Source: Phytophthora quininea (taxonomy: Eukaryota; Oomycota; Peronosporomycetes; Peronosporales; Peronosporaceae). Taken from it: a stretch of 64,000 nucleotides of DNA. Below the pieces are notes generated by a model. It was not told the DNA's origin. It searched no databases and saw only the letters and a program-made list of their open reading frames with translations. The position numbers were made by a program, and so were the translations under genes. The stretch lies in NCBI GenBank assembly GCA_011947345.1, contig JAAVTG010000568.1, positions 806,001 through 870,000 of the forward strand. The letters run 5' to 3'. Of this stretch, positions 1-12,650 are shown piece after piece; position 1 is the first letter of the stretch, and every line of letters begins with the position of its first letter.

Positions 1-3000
1 AGGCTCAACCCCTGGAATCGTGCTGAGAGGGTGAGGAAAGGCAAACGTCGGCGACAATGGATCCAAGCTTGCGCACTGAAGCGGAATACCAAGTCGCTCA
101 GCCACATGCACGTGGCCCAGCAACAGTGGGTGCCATAGGAGCGAATCTGCGCGGAAAGGTTCGCCGGGAGTGTTCATGCCACCTCCATGAGGGTCAGATC
201 CGTATGCGGCTGGCCACAAGGAGTAAATGAGCTCCTTGAATAGTTGAACTCCTCCCGATCCGAATCGATTCTGGAGTTCGTGGAGTTGCATGACAAAATC
301 TTGAATACTCTCGGGCGCTCCTGCCAACGGGTAGAATTCAAGGCCACGAATCATTATCTCCGAACGGAAACGCTCATTGGCGGCGACACGAACGCGATGC
401 CCGAGTTGTTTCAACTTGATGCCGATTGCCACAAACTGCTTCACACCATTGTTCCATGTACCGATGGCTGCCAGGCAGACATTCATCCTCGGGAACGATT
501 GCTGTACTCCATCGTCGTTGGCTTGAATTGTTCGCTCCAGTTGATAAGTTTCCCACTCGGTAATAGTTGTGGGCTTTACGGCATCAGCAGACTCATCAGG
601 AATATTCAGCGTCATTTCCACAACTCCTGTAGCTGTCAGGTGGTTCGATTGCAGGGTTACTGCTGACGTATTACTCGATCCAGTGTTGATGCGCTCGACA
701 TTTGAATAGGAGCACAAGGTGTTGTCATTGGAACGTGGACTCGCTTCAGACACTTGTTGTACTGGACTCGTCGTCTTGCCATCTTCGAATGGATTACGAA
801 GGCTTGTCTTTCTTGCTGCTTTTTTCGCAGCTTTCTGAGCTTGTAAGATGGTCTTGTACTGTGCACGATAGCAACTCTTTTGGTAGTGCCGCATATGCCT
901 AATCAACCGCTCACGATCTTTCCTTCGGATAAAAATCACGATGTCAACAGTATTGGGGAGAACTTCCAGGCAATACGTGTCAGCCAGACCACTTTCTTCC
1001 CCAAGTGCACTCATGAGATGGCGGTCGAACACACTGGCCTCTTTACGGTGGCCTTCCTCTCGCTTTGCGTTTCGTCGTCCCACAGCAATATGGTCTGCAA
1101 AGAGCACGGCTCCATGAACAGGTCGCACGAAAAAGTGCCACACGCCGGAAAAAGTTCCCTTCACGCCACCGACTAATCCATGCTTTGCGACCCCTTTCAC
1201 AGGCTCTAGTAAGACTCCCGTAAATGCACCGGCGAATTCGTGCAAGAGTACTATAGTTCCCGTGCCGACACCGGTCAGCAGGGAGCTGGGACCCCGAGCG
1301 GAATAGTCGACGCAGTTGTAGCGCATGAGTTTCTTGCGTTGATTTTCGGGGCGAGCACGGACGATAAATGCACAGCGATCGCAGAGTTTGATCCTGTCGT
1401 GCACACTCCACTGCGTGGCGATACGTTCGTGATCTAGATCACACCACATGTCTTGGGAAGGCAGGTGCTTGTAGAAACTGCGCACCGCTTCCTCTGCTCC
1501 ATCCTCTTGTTGCATCACATTTCGCAAGGCCTCCGCTCGTGCTCGTAGTTCTGGGCTTGCGAGATCTACAAACGCCTTCCGCAAAACTTCCGTGGTAAGT
1601 TGTGTGATCGGACATGGCGCCACACCGACTTGTGCGCTTACAACCGCCTGGCCCCAGAACGGCTGATCACCGAAAAACGGCACGATGAAAGTTGGCTTTC
1701 CAGCTAGTAACCCGGCAGCGGTAGTGCCTGCACCACCGTGGTGCACAACAGCACTCACTCGCGGCATCAACCAGTCGTGCGGGCAATTTCCCAAGAAGAA
1801 AATATTGTCGGGTATGTCGAGATCTCCAGCCATGTCACTCCAACTGGACTGGATTAAGACGCGCACATTCGCCTGCTTTGCCGCCTCGATAATCATCCTT
1901 GTAGTTGCCGCCGGATCCGACAAGATCATCGACCCAAACCCCACAAAAATGGGTCCTCCATCATCGCCCAGGAACGTCTCAAGCTCTGGCGTCGGTGAAT
2001 ATGTAGACGCGGCTTCTGTTAAGGTGACAGTGCCAATAACATCGTACAAATCTCCCCAATCGGCGGGCTTTGGAACAAGTTTTGGGCTCCACATGAACGA
2101 GTGCGGGATGCCAAGATCTAGCAAAATGTCTGGGCCAAAATCTCCACTGCGGATTTTGCGCAGCTTAAGCACCTCTGTGCGAAATACGTTGATGATGCCT
2201 TCAGTGCCCTGCCACATGAGAAGGTCTACGAGCTTGTAGGAAATGTAATTCCTCTTCTGCAACTTGCCCGTGTACGGAAGATTCGACAGCGGGTGAGGGA
2301 ATGCCGTGGTGGGAACCCACGGCTGCGGAAACATAATGTGGAGCGGCACTCCGAGTCGTTCCGCCACGTGGACATGGCCGTAGGTCACCGGGTTCGAAAT
2401 GATCGCCTGCGCTCGGAACGGAGGCCCCGGCACACCGGCACCACAGCCATCCGGGTCTGCATCGGCCACTGCCGGCCACGTGGAGAGCACAATCTCGTTG
2501 ATCATTTCTCGATTTCGCGGCACGTCTTCGGTGAGCGTCTTGATGTTGGTCGGGATTAAATGGCCACCGGTCTTGACCATGTATGCAGCCAGCTCTTTGG
2601 GATCGCCACCGAGAGGGTAGAATTCCACGCCATGACTCATGACAAATTCCCGATACACTGCATGTGTGGCCAAGCGAACGCGGTGACCATCTTTTGCAGT
2701 CGGTGAGCAATGGCGAGAAATGGCTGCACGTCGCCTCGTGTCCCGACGATCATGATGCAGATGGTCATCAACGGCGGTACGGAGATCAACGGTTCGCTGT
2801 CATCAGTGCTGGATCGCGAAGTGGTTTGCTGCTGTCGGGGCGACTCCTCTGATGCGGGTTGCCCCGCAGTGACAGACGGTGTCGTCTCCAGTCCACCTGG
2901 GAATTCCAACTTGTCCTCATCCGGGAATTCCAACTTGATATGTCCGTCCAGGCTGTGAAGCGCAACAACTGCAGCTCGCAGTTTCTTGAAGCCTCTTTTG

Positions 3001-3052
3001 CCTTGCTGGTTGGCGACGTGGCCTTGGCCGGTGCTTGGGTGCTGTCGGACAT
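1..3052 (-). CDS. Sterol 3-beta-glucosyltransferase-like protein with two GT modules, gene 1 (3' end beyond window)
   Basis: Predicted to transfer glucose from UDP-glucose to membrane sterols (GT1, UGT80-like). I start it at the ATG at 3052 (MSDSTQAPAK). Two one-base losses in A runs, near 2988 and 2693, must be bridged; from 2691 one frame then stays open to base 1, so the gene runs off the left edge. Module A has the N-terminal signature GTRGDVQPF, a conserved central region (FPQPWVPTTAFPHPLSN) and the donor-binding stretch HHGGAGTTAAGLLAGKP. A linker of roughly 220 residues rich in Lys, Ser and Thr follows. A second N-terminal GT half then begins near position 486 (MNVCLAAIGTWNNGVKQF), where GTRGDVQPF has become GTWNNGVKQF. 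The neighbour at 3356-7874 has the same double layout and strand, so they are tandem duplicates. The family is clear; activity of the second module is doubtful. Confidence 0.82.
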
Positions 3053-3355
3053 GTCGAGGTGCGCACCGTTCAGTAGACGCACTTGCGCCTTGCCGATGAA
3101 TACTGATTGTGGCGAAAATAAAAGTGGGGGCGCACACATCGTCGCATGCACTATCTCGATCAAGCGCGCAGATGATTACCCTTCGAGCAAACATTTGCCC
3201 GCGCGCTTTGATTGTCAGTCTGGGTGTTGCATGAACGAAGACTGCCCCCTATCACGCGTGGATTTTTCACGGCTCCGTTTTCCAGTTGCCTTGCCATGAA
3301 GTGCAAACAAAATTCTATTCCATTCCTGCTGATGATAATCATCCGCCTACACCGC

Positions 3356-6300
3356 CTACAGCGAAACAGACGACGCCATCGACGACGTCGAACCGTTGGC
3401 GAAGTTGCGCTTCCTCAATAGCTTCTCGTACTTTTCGTTGATCTCCACGGTGCAGTTCGCCTGCTCCTCCGATGAGTCCCAAAACTTTGGCAGTTCCACT
3501 ACATTGAGCGCCATGGACTGAGCGCGCGACAACAAACTGCGTCTCCTGCGGTCAATGCCAACCAGTACATTCGCCGATTTCTTCTTCTCGGATCCAGCGG
3601 ACGAGGTCGAAGAAGTCAAGGACGCCCTTCGCTCGTCAGCTCTTGCTGCCAGCTCTTCACTAACAGGATCGTACGTGTAAAGCACCTTCGGGTGGTGCTT
3701 CTTCGAGTTAGCCGATGACGACGAGTGGAGTAACGCAGAGTCTAGTTCTCGCAGCGAGAATCGTGGTGGATGGTGCTGTGAGTATTTCAGCGGCTTGTAT
3801 TTCAAGTCCCCCGCACTGCCGTTGTCGCCCGTGAGCTGATGCACCACCAACCTCGCTTCATACGATAGTTTCAGCTCGTGAACCGAGTCGTAGACACGAG
3901 CAACCCGCGTTGGGTCGAGGTCGCACGTCATGCCGTCCAACGGGAGATTGCTGTAGAAAGCCGACACAGCAGCCTCGATCGCACTTGATGACGAGATTTT
4001 TGAGCAAGGCGTTTGGCACTGTGTGAGAGTTTCGGGTCCAGCAACACACGAAACATGTGAAACAGGTTGTTCGGTGTCAAGGCATCCGCCTCCAAAGGCT
4101 CTACCCCACTCCTGAGAGAACCAGCGCCTGAGCCCACATTCGCTGCGTAATGTTGCGCGGAACAACACACGCAGGCTTGCCTACAGCCAAACAGGTCGAT
4201 GTGATCGATAAATCCCCCAGTGCATAGCAGCAGTCACATGCTGAAGGATACGTTTAACAGGGAAGTTTTGGTCGATCTCGAACACCACATCGGTTCCTCC
4301 CACAAAGAACGCAGCACCATCGCTGCTGTTCTCATAGCCTTGAAACACTACGCGCACGTTCGCCTTTCGGGCCGCTTTCTCAACCGCGGCGACGAGGTCC
4401 TGAACACGACGCGGGTCCCAATCACCACACTGAAAGCCAAAGTAGATTAATGGGATGTCAGCATGATTGTCAGCGAAGGCACACAGCTCTTGTTCGATGG
4501 CGGCGGCGTCTGTATCCAGTTTGGGGGTTCCTCAAGCTCTACATACCCCGCGACAGTAATCTCACTGCCCCAGTCATGCGGCTTCGGCAGAATGGCAGGA
4601 TTCCACAGATACGTGTGAGGGATGCGCCACTCTGTCAGCAAGTTGTTGGCGACGCTCTTGCCTGTCAATCCCAAGAAGTAGCGGAACTCGTCCAGAACAT
4701 CCCGCATACCAGCCCACAACACGTTGTTAATCACATCATAGGATGCAGCGTTCGTAGGGGCATAGCGATATGGTCGGTGCAGTTTCATGTTAGCACTGAT
4801 CAGGTGAGGGAATGCTTGCGTCCGTGACTGCGGATTGTAGCTCATACAGTGCAAAGGAACGCCGAGACGCTCCGCCACAATCGTCTGTCCAAACAAGTAC
4901 GGGTGCGCGATGATAGCGTCGGCGCGGAAGGTTTTGCCTGGCAATAACGGGTCCACTTCCACACATGCTGGCCAAAGCGAAAACACCAGTTCACGCAGAT
5001 CATCCACTTCCGGGAACGACTCGCGACGATGGTTGAGCTTCGCGTGAGCGTAATTCAGCAGCCTCGATTTATGGTGCGGCTCTTTCTGGATGCGCTGGTA
5101 CAAATACTGCAGGAAGTTGCCCGTCGTGATGGCACTGCCCCCAAGAGGATAGAAATCGAGGCCTGCACTGACAATGCGTTCTCGATGTCCACTGTTAGTA
5201 GCGATGCGAACGCAATGGCCGTCCGCCTTGAGTCGCAGTCCGATCGCCACGTACTGCTGAACACTCTCTTCCCAGCTTCCAGTTGTCATCATGCATATGT
5301 TCATCTTCGGCAATGGCTTGCTGCCGAGACTCTCGAGACGCTTCTTCTGCATTTCATCTTCTTTAACCGCTTCGGCTTCCAGCTGCTGTACTTCACTTTC
5401 ACGTAAGGCCTCACCGGCCTTGCCGCCGTCTCCAAACATGATGTCGAACGAATCGCTTCCGTTGAATGTGGCTCCATCAACGTTCACAACGACGTTATCG
5501 ATACCCACTGGGCTATCAGCAGGCGCTGTCGAGACGCATCCCTTCCTGAGCCTAAAGGCATCCTTCCCATTCATCTGGCGTTCCTTCATGACAGCGTTGA
5601 ATTTGGCCTCAAATTTGCTTTTTCCTCTGGCGATAGCTGGATTACCATTTGATCAGATAGCGCATTCTCGCCTTCGATAACTTCGTCAGGTTTCATTGTC
5701 CCATTGTGAACATTTCGCGTCTTGAAACCCATAGCGTTCAGGAACTTTTTGTTGTCAGCAATGAGCGATCCTTTTCGCTTGTCGTCCTCTCCACGAACGT
5801 TATTGTAAGCCCCAGTGGCCAGGTGATCCGCAAACACTACTGTCCCCACTAGGGGACTGATCATTAACCCACCAAGCCCCTTTACAAGCCCAATCACAGC
5901 TCCCTTTGCTCCCTCTTCACGATAGCCCTTTGCAGGCTTAACAACTACATCCTTGAACCCGGATGTAAATACGTGGGCAAATGCGCCCACTCCAGCAGAT
6001 GCTCCTTCAAGAACATTGTCGGGACCGCGCGCCGAGTAATCCACAAAGTTGTACTCCACAATATCCGTCGGCGAGTTCTCTGGACGAGATGTCACCACAT
6101 ATTCGCATTGGTCACACAGCCGAATTTTGTCCTTCTGACTCCACAGCGTCGCGGCTCGACCGCACTCCAAGTCGCACCGCATGTGATGCAACGGCAGGTT
6201 GCGGTAAAAGGATCTTACAGCTTCTCCGGCGCCATCTTCCTGTTGCATGAGGTCGCGCATCGCAATCGCTCGTGCACGCATTTGGGGGCTCTCCAGCGCT

Positions 6301-7874
6301 TCAAACGCAATGCGTAACTTCTCCGTCGTTAACTGGGAGATCGGGCACGGCTCCACACCAACTCCAGCATCGAGCACGGCACGTCCCCAAAAGGGCTGAT
6401 CACCGAAGAATGGCACGATGAACGTTGGCTTCCCAGCCAGAAGGCCGGCCGCTGTTGTACCTGCCCCACCATGGTGCACCACAGCAGATACACGCGGCAT
6501 TAGCCAGTCATGTGGGCAGTTGCCCAGGAAAAAGACGTTGTCTGGAACGGTGAGGTCGCCTGCCATGTCGGTCCAACTTGACTGGATCAACACGCGCACA
6601 CGCGCCTGCGCTGCTGCGTCCATGATCATCTTCGTAGTACCAACAGGGTCTTCCAGTACCATGGAACCGAACCCAACGAAGATTGGACCCGCATCCTGGC
6701 CAAGGAAAGCGTCGAGCTCTGGTGTTGGAGTATATGTCGATCCAGGCCCCTCTAGCGTGACAGTCCCGATGACATCATAGATCTTGCCCCAGTCGTTCGG
6801 TTTTGGTACGAGTCGAGGGCTCCACATAAAGGCGTGAGGGATAGCCAAGTCGAGCAGAATATCGCGGCCGCCGTCGCCCTTGCGAATCTTGCGCAGGTTG
6901 AGCTTGTCTCTTCGGAACTCATTCACCATACCCTCCGTGCCCTGCCACATCAACAGATCCACCATTTTGTACGACATGTAGTTGACCTTCTTGGGCTTCC
7001 CAGTGTACGGCATGTTGGACAGCGGGTGCGGGAATGCCGTCGTTGGCACCCACGGCTGCGGAAACATAATGTGCAACGGTACTCCAAGCCGCTCTGCCAC
7101 GTGGATATGGCCATACGTCACTGGGTTCGAAATGATCGCCTGCGCTCGGAACGGCTTGCCAGGAACACCGGGGCCTCCTCCATCCGGGTCCGGCTCCGAC
7201 ACTGCGGGCCACGTGGAGTACAAGATCTCCTCGATCATTTGCATGTTGCGAGGCACATCCTTCTGGATGGTCTCGAGTTTCAGAGGGATGAGATGGCCTC
7301 CGGTCTTGACCATGTAGGCGGCCAATTCCTTGGGGTCTCCGGCCAGCGGATAGAACTCCACGCCATGCCCCACCACAAAGTCGCGGTAGACTGCGTGGGT
7401 GGCCAGCCTCACTCGGTGTCCGTCGTGCTGGAGTCTCTTGGCAATAGCCACGAAGGGCTGCACGTCTCCCTGCGTGCCGACAATCATGATGCAGACGCTC
7501 ATGGTGGGGACGTCGTACTCGGCCTTGGAGCTCTGCCTCATGGCGCGCAGCGTCTCCTCCTGGCGCTGCTGTACCTGCTCCTGCAGCCCCGAGATGTCGT
7601 ACTTGTCGTCGTCCTCGTCGAAGTCCATGTGGATGCGGCCGTCGCGGTCGAAGGCGGCGGCCGCCTGCACCACGTCCGCGAAGGTCGAGAGCTTGCTGCC
7701 CAGCGTCTGGCGCCGCTCCTCGATCACCTTGGTGGCGACGCGGGCGAAGGCTTCTTTCCATCGCTTGGGCTTGTGCTCCGGGGCGTCTGCAGTCACGTCT
7801 TCGGCGCGTGCGGTCTCCATCGCGAGCGGCTTTCTTGACTTGCGCGCGCGGGGCCGAATGGGGAAATGAGCCAT
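3356..7874 (-). CDS. Sterol 3-beta-glucosyltransferase-like protein with active-looking and degenerate GT modules, gene 2
   Basis: Complete tandem paralogue of the previous gene. The ATG at 7874 (MAHFPIRPRA) opens a frame to 5586. One missing A in the run near 5618 joins it to the next frame, and four more one-base losses (about 4530, 4210, 4110, 4000) lead to the TAG at 3356. The corrected length is 1507 residues. Module A, about residues 126-600, has GTQGDVQPF and HHGGAGTT (467-474), both typical of sterol glucosyltransferases. Module B, about 857-1370, keeps the fold pattern (DGHCVRIATN, FYPLGG, VAERLGVPLHCM, PAILPKPHDWG). It replaces GTQGDVQPF with GSWEESVQQY, and its donor-loop equivalent reads AMHWGDLSITSTCLAVGKP, without the HHGGxGTT residues. 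A Ser/Lys-rich tail follows. I infer one catalytic and one pseudoenzyme module. Read naively, the frames at 5586-7874 and 4447-5589 would look like two genes. Confidence 0.82.
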
Positions 7875-8726
7875 CTATCTGAGTCGATACAGTTGAGCAT
7901 ACACTGAACTATATAGAGCCAAGTGCTCCGACTTTTTTTTTTGCCGCGATTACAGGCCCAGCTGGAGGCAAATGGCGCTCGCTCTGTTCGTAATCTGCAC
8001 TTGCCGATTGATTGTCAGCGATCGGTGGCGGATTTTGTCGAGAGCGGGGCCGCCGCTGCAGCGAAGAGACCGAAACCAAACCAGTGCAGCCTTTTTTCAA
8101 AACGAAAATCCACGGGAAAACATGGCCGTCCATAGCGATTGCATTCCCAGCTCACCGATTGCGGTGCTAATAGACCACTGGCGCATGGTCGATGGGGGTA
8201 GAGCAGAGTGCGCCTCGCCATGACATCTGCTCTGCTTCTGCAGTTCGCTAATGACAGGTGATCTGCATCCATCGCGAGGAAGACCATGATTCCTCACAGC
8301 ACTTGCCCGATATTCACAGCACAACAAGGCACTGCACTGTCCTCCCAGCACTGGACGGCGAGTCGTGACCGCGGTGCTGCTATGAAAGACTGCGCGGATG
8401 AGGTAGCCTCTCCAGCAGGAGCCATGTGGTCCTCGCCTTGGCCAGATGCGACTGGCAATCGATGAGCTCAGCCACTGCATAACCAAAGACAATCGCGCTC
8501 TCTTCACTACAGTGGGCTCCTGCATCTGCTCTCGCTTGACCCCAGCACCACAAAACCGACTCGGTGGCCTTCAATGCCAGCAAAAAGTTGCCCTGGTTGA
8601 AGTTGTGTTATCCGTGCGCGCTGATTGGCTAGGTTGTGCTATCTTGCTTTTTGTATGCACCCTCGACAAAACCGACGCATTATCGGACCAAGGTCTCCGC
8701 TGCTATCCGCTAGCTCCTCGACGGCC
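7875..8726. other. Divergent intergenic region between glucosyltransferase gene 2 and the CLC gene
   Basis: About 850 bp between two divergent starts. It contains a T run near 7931-7941. I see no open frame with family resemblance. It presumably holds both promoters and 5' leaders, but I could not place a convincing Inr/FPR element. Confidence 0.4.
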
Positions 8727-11332
8727 ATGGCGAGCCACGACAAGCTCCTGCGCTCCACGTCCTCCGCCATGAGCTCCTTCTTTAGCGCCAGTCTGCCGCA
8801 GGAGTCGCATATGAGCCACGCGATGTCCCGCCGCCGCCGCTCGTCGTCCCCCACGGTTCGCTGGAGGCGCGCCGACAGCGTTATGGAGAAGATCAACAAC
8901 CCGTTCCTGGACCGAGAGTCGCCCAGCCACTGGCACCAGTACAGGCCTGTGCCCACGATGGAGACGCCCAAGGAGAATGCGGCACTGCACACGCAACTGC
9001 CGTCGCTGGACAAGCGCCCGCCCAAGTTCGCCAAGGCGTTAGCCTTCCACGACGGACTGCACTCTACCTACGTGGCAGACTACCCCAGGGGGATGCGAGG
9101 ACTCTTCGTGTTGTTCCAGAGCCCTCTACTGCTGATTACAATCGGCATCTTCGCTGCTGGTGTGGGCTTGGTAGTCGACATGTGGGGGTAGAGATGGGGA
9201 TCTACCACGAGTGGCTCGTAGACCGAGGCTTCGCACTCTTTGTGCTCTCGGCCTTACTGGCAGGTGGGTTTTCTGCAGTGCTGACACATTGCGTGTGTCC
9301 GCAGGCGGCGGGGTCTGGTCTGCCGTTCATGAAGGTGGCCATTTCGGGCATTGACATGAGCGCTTACTTGTCACTGCGGTGTGTTCTAACCAAGATCGTT
9401 GGGCTGATGGCAGCGTTGGGAGCAGGCTTGTCCATCGGTAAGGAAGGCCCATTTATCATGATCTCCTGCGGCTTTGCCAGTGTGCTCATGAACTGGCGGC
9501 CGTTCCGACGCATCCGCGATGATGACACAAAACGGCTGGAGATGTTGGCGTGTGCCTGCGCTGCTGGTGTGGCTGCTACGTTCGGCTCTCCATTCGGCGG
9601 AGTGCTTTTGGAGTGGAGGTGACTTCCCACTTCTATCTCGTGCGGACACTACCACGCTCTTTTTCGCGGCCATTATCGGCAAGTTGCTTGTAGATTTCGG
9701 CGCTGCTAACACGCGATACGGACTCTTTGGAAATCGCAGCATGGGGATTTCGTCGGACACGGATGCTGTGAACGGAAGTGGCGGTCCCACACTCCTCGAT
9801 CTGACCGTCTTCGCGTCCATGGGGATCGTGTGCGGTCTGGGAGGGGCTTTCTTCAACTATTGCTTATCGCTTTTGGTTCGCACGCGGGACCATTTCTTCG
9901 AGCCGTCACCCAATCGCACCCCCACCGAAGCTGGTGGGATTCTCTTGGTAAGCGGCTGGGCCTGGTACTAGCTGTGACGTCGCTCTCTTGCTGGTTGGAA
10001 TTTTACGGAGATAGCGCGTGGTTTATTCATCATGGTTCACCTCGGCGTATCCTTGACGCCCTGTTCTCGAAGGACAAGCAGGTCTTTAGTGACGGAACGC
10101 CACTGACCGAGGAGGACGATAGCTTGCTACTTTCAAGATCTTTGGTGACGTTTCTGCCGCTCAAGATTGTGTTGACACTCATCAGCATCGTGTTACCACT
10201 GCCTGCCGGCTTATTCACCCCAACATTCGTCATCGGCGGCATATTCGGTCGTCTCGTTGGCGAAGCTGTGCGAGCGTTCGACCTCATGACCACCAGGTAT
10301 GCGCCTTTCGAGTTCGCAATTATTGGCGCTGGCGCATTCTCGTCTGGGGTCACGCACGCAGTGTCCACCGCCGTCATTATCATGGAAATCTCCCACACGG
10401 ACGGTCTCAACTTGCCCGTCTCAGTAGCCATTCTGGCAGCATATTTCACAGCGAAGCGGTTCTCTGAAAACGTTTATGATGTGCTTATCGTAACGAGCAA
10501 TTTGCCGCGATTGAAAAAGCTCCCCAAGGCTGCGTACGATATCCCGGCCTGGGAAGTGATGAAGGACGTGGCCGAAATGGGGGTGCTTACGGCTGATTCC
10601 ACCTACGAGGACGCGCTTGCGTTGCTAAGGCGCACAGATATGGAGCCCGTGTTCCCCATCGTAGACTCGCTGGAGAACCGCTTCCTCCTGGCTACGGTCA
10701 CGCGTGCCAGACTGGCTTATGCCGTATCCCGCTGCCAACGTCAAGCAACAGTGCCTATAGCACTCACTCCGTCCAACTTTTTGGCACCCACCAGCACAGG
10801 AGGCCGATCTACCACAACGACGTCGCTGCTGTACCCGACGACGCCGCGTTCAGACACCCCGACTACTCCGCGTCCTCTAGGCTACGATGTCGACCTGCGC
10901 ACTCCGGTGCCGGTCATCCGGGCCTCGTACGGTGCGACAGACGTGTCAACTCCTCACGACGATGCAGAAGACGCTCAGGACGACATCGACGGTGACGTAG
11001 AGGCTGTGGCCGTGCACTTAATGAGCTCGCCCATCCGCTTCGCGTTCAACCGCGGCGGCAAGGTCATGGCCTGGGGCACGAACGAGATCTGCGAGGCATC
11101 CAAGCTGACGGTGCTAATCGACCCGTCGCCCTTCCAGCTGATGGAGATGACGCCCATGCGGCGCGTGGACTCGCTGTTCCGCATGCTCAAGCTCAACAAT
11201 GTGTTTGTAGCGCGCTCGGGCAAGCTCATGGGCGTCATCAGTCTCGAGCGCATGATGACGTTCCTAGGCACCACCACGCCGTACCAGGCGCCGGGCTTAA
11301 TCCGCACGCTGCGCAACTTTTGTCGGCGATAA
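8727..11332 (+). CDS. CLC-type voltage-gated chloride channel with two CBS domains
   Basis: Membrane chloride channel or transporter. The chosen ATG at 8727 begins MASHDKLLRSTSS. Four one-base losses (G run near 9187, T run near 9608, near 9646, G run near 9938) each move the frame by the same step. Restoring them gives 869 residues. CLC hallmarks are present: GSGLPFMK, the gating-glutamate loop GKEGPFIMIS, and GLFTPTFVIGG of the third anion-binding loop. The site of the exchangers' proton glutamate reads VEVTSHFY (Val after Glu), as in channels. The usual GKxGPxxH His is Met. Two CBS domains form the C-terminus: one around PAWEVMKDVAEMGVL, the other around MEMTPMRRVDSLFRMLKL, separated by a Thr/Pro-rich linker. 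I infer a channel rather than a Cl-/H+ exchanger, with moderate confidence because the key site lies beside a repaired frameshift. Confidence 0.85.
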
Positions 11333-11647
11333 ATGATCTGTATCAATCGACAAAACTGATAGCTGCAACGTCTACTTGATCAACCTTGTAGATGCTCGGC
11401 GTTCGCAGCGATGCTTGATTTATAATGCGTCTCTCAGGACACAACACCAGTCTCGCTTGTACGCGCAGTCTCCCTGTGCAGTCAGCGTGTCCGAGGGTAC
11501 TGCATCGTTGGCATCTAGGCCAGGTAGTCCTCGTCTTCCCCAGCGTCCGTGTCGAGCAGCACCACTTGGAGGCACCAGATCGGCATTGTTATCCACAGCA
11601 CTTTTTGTCCAATGAAAGCCCACTCGACGCATTCTCGCACCGCCGCC
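11333..11647. other. Intergenic spacer between the CLC and FABP-like genes
   Basis: About 315 bp between two genes on the same strand. Nothing recognisable beyond what should be the CLC 3' end and the next gene's promoter. Confidence 0.4.
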
Positions 11648-12416
11648 ATGAACCAGATGAAGGGCGCGACGTCCAACCTGCACGCGGCCAACGCCACGTC
11701 CGTCGTGGGCAACGCGATGGCCATCCCGTCTCGCATGGGAGCCGCCTCCAACGGCGCCGCCGCCGCGTCCGCTGTGCCCATGAACGTCTCGGCTGCGCAG
11801 CTGAGCCAGATGAACCTCAGCCACGTCCGCAGCGCAGCCTTCAAGCCTGCTGTGCAAGTCGCCGGTGCCGGCGTGGTGCTCCCCACGGCCGGAGCGGCCT
11901 CCGCGACTCCGAACACAGCTGGAGCCGGCGCACTGCAGCTCTCGGGCCGATGGTCGCTGGACCGCGAGGACTCGGACTCGACCAACGACTACCTGGAGGC
12001 GATGGGCCTGCCACTGATCGCCCGCCAGGCCGCTGACAAGCTGGACCTGATGGTGATCATTAACCAGACGCCGGGGACTTTGTCATCACGCGCCGCACGC
12101 GCATCTTCACGGAAACCAAGCAGCTCAAGTTCGGCCAGGAGGTCAACGTCAAGAACAACCTCATCACGGTCTCGGGGACGCCAACCAGATCCGGACGGTC
12201 ACGCAGCTCTCGGGCTTTAGAGGAGTGCTCACAGACGTGCGCATGCTGGATCCGAGGGGACGGATGCACGTAGAACTGACGCTGGCGCTGCCGGAGAAGC
12301 CGCCCGTGATCATCAACCGCTACTTTAAGAAGACCAGCGACTCGACGTCATTGGAGAACCTTCCGGCGTTCGACATTAGTCTGGAGACAGCAGGAGATGT
12401 CAAGCGCAAACGTTAA
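11648..12416 (+). CDS. Fatty-acid-binding-protein-like (calycin fold) protein with Ala-rich N-terminus
   Basis: Probably a small beta-barrel that carries a lipid or another hydrophobic ligand in the cytosol. The ATG at 11648 sits in a good context (cgccgccATG) and begins MNQMKGATSN; an upstream in-frame ATG at 11612 is possible. Two missing G bases in G runs, near 12076 and 12176, need restoring to give 256 residues. Residues 1-100 are Ala/Ser/Val-rich and low in complexity. The rest follows the FABP pattern: GRWSLDREDSDSTNDYLEAM matches the opening G-x-W ... Y-(L/M)-x-A-(L/M)-G strand and helices, followed by RQAADKLDLMVII, FTETKQLKFGQE and a closing VIINRYFKK strand. The fold assignment rests on pattern only; the ligand is unknown. 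Confidence 0.65.
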
Positions 12417-12650
12417 CGTGCAACAGCAATTTGTGTAGATTTGCATGGGAAGGCGGCGGGGGCGATGACGGATTCCAGGGGCTACGGTGCTGGACGATGT
12501 ATTGCCTCCCCCGCAGGTTCATTATTTGGGCCTGCCTTACGCTGGTGACGTGACGGATTACAGACGTAATGGAAGAAGTAGAGGCATTTATTGCGCAATT
12601 TTACTGGACGTTCCTACATGAACTCTGCTTTCACACTGCTATCCTGTCGT

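Noticed and set aside
6834..7838. 334-codon plus-strand open frame
   Set aside because: Antisense shadow of the first module of glucosyltransferase gene 2.
9182..9960. Tiny introns of 10-25 bp in the CLC gene
   Set aside because: Apparent GT..AG segments are far shorter than the 53-100 bp introns elsewhere, and removing them would delete conserved CLC residues.
8727..11332. CLC gene as a pseudogene with four frameshifts
   Set aside because: All four shifts are one-base losses in or beside short runs and the coding motifs continue exactly across them; the same pattern affects unrelated essential genes such as PGK and myosin.
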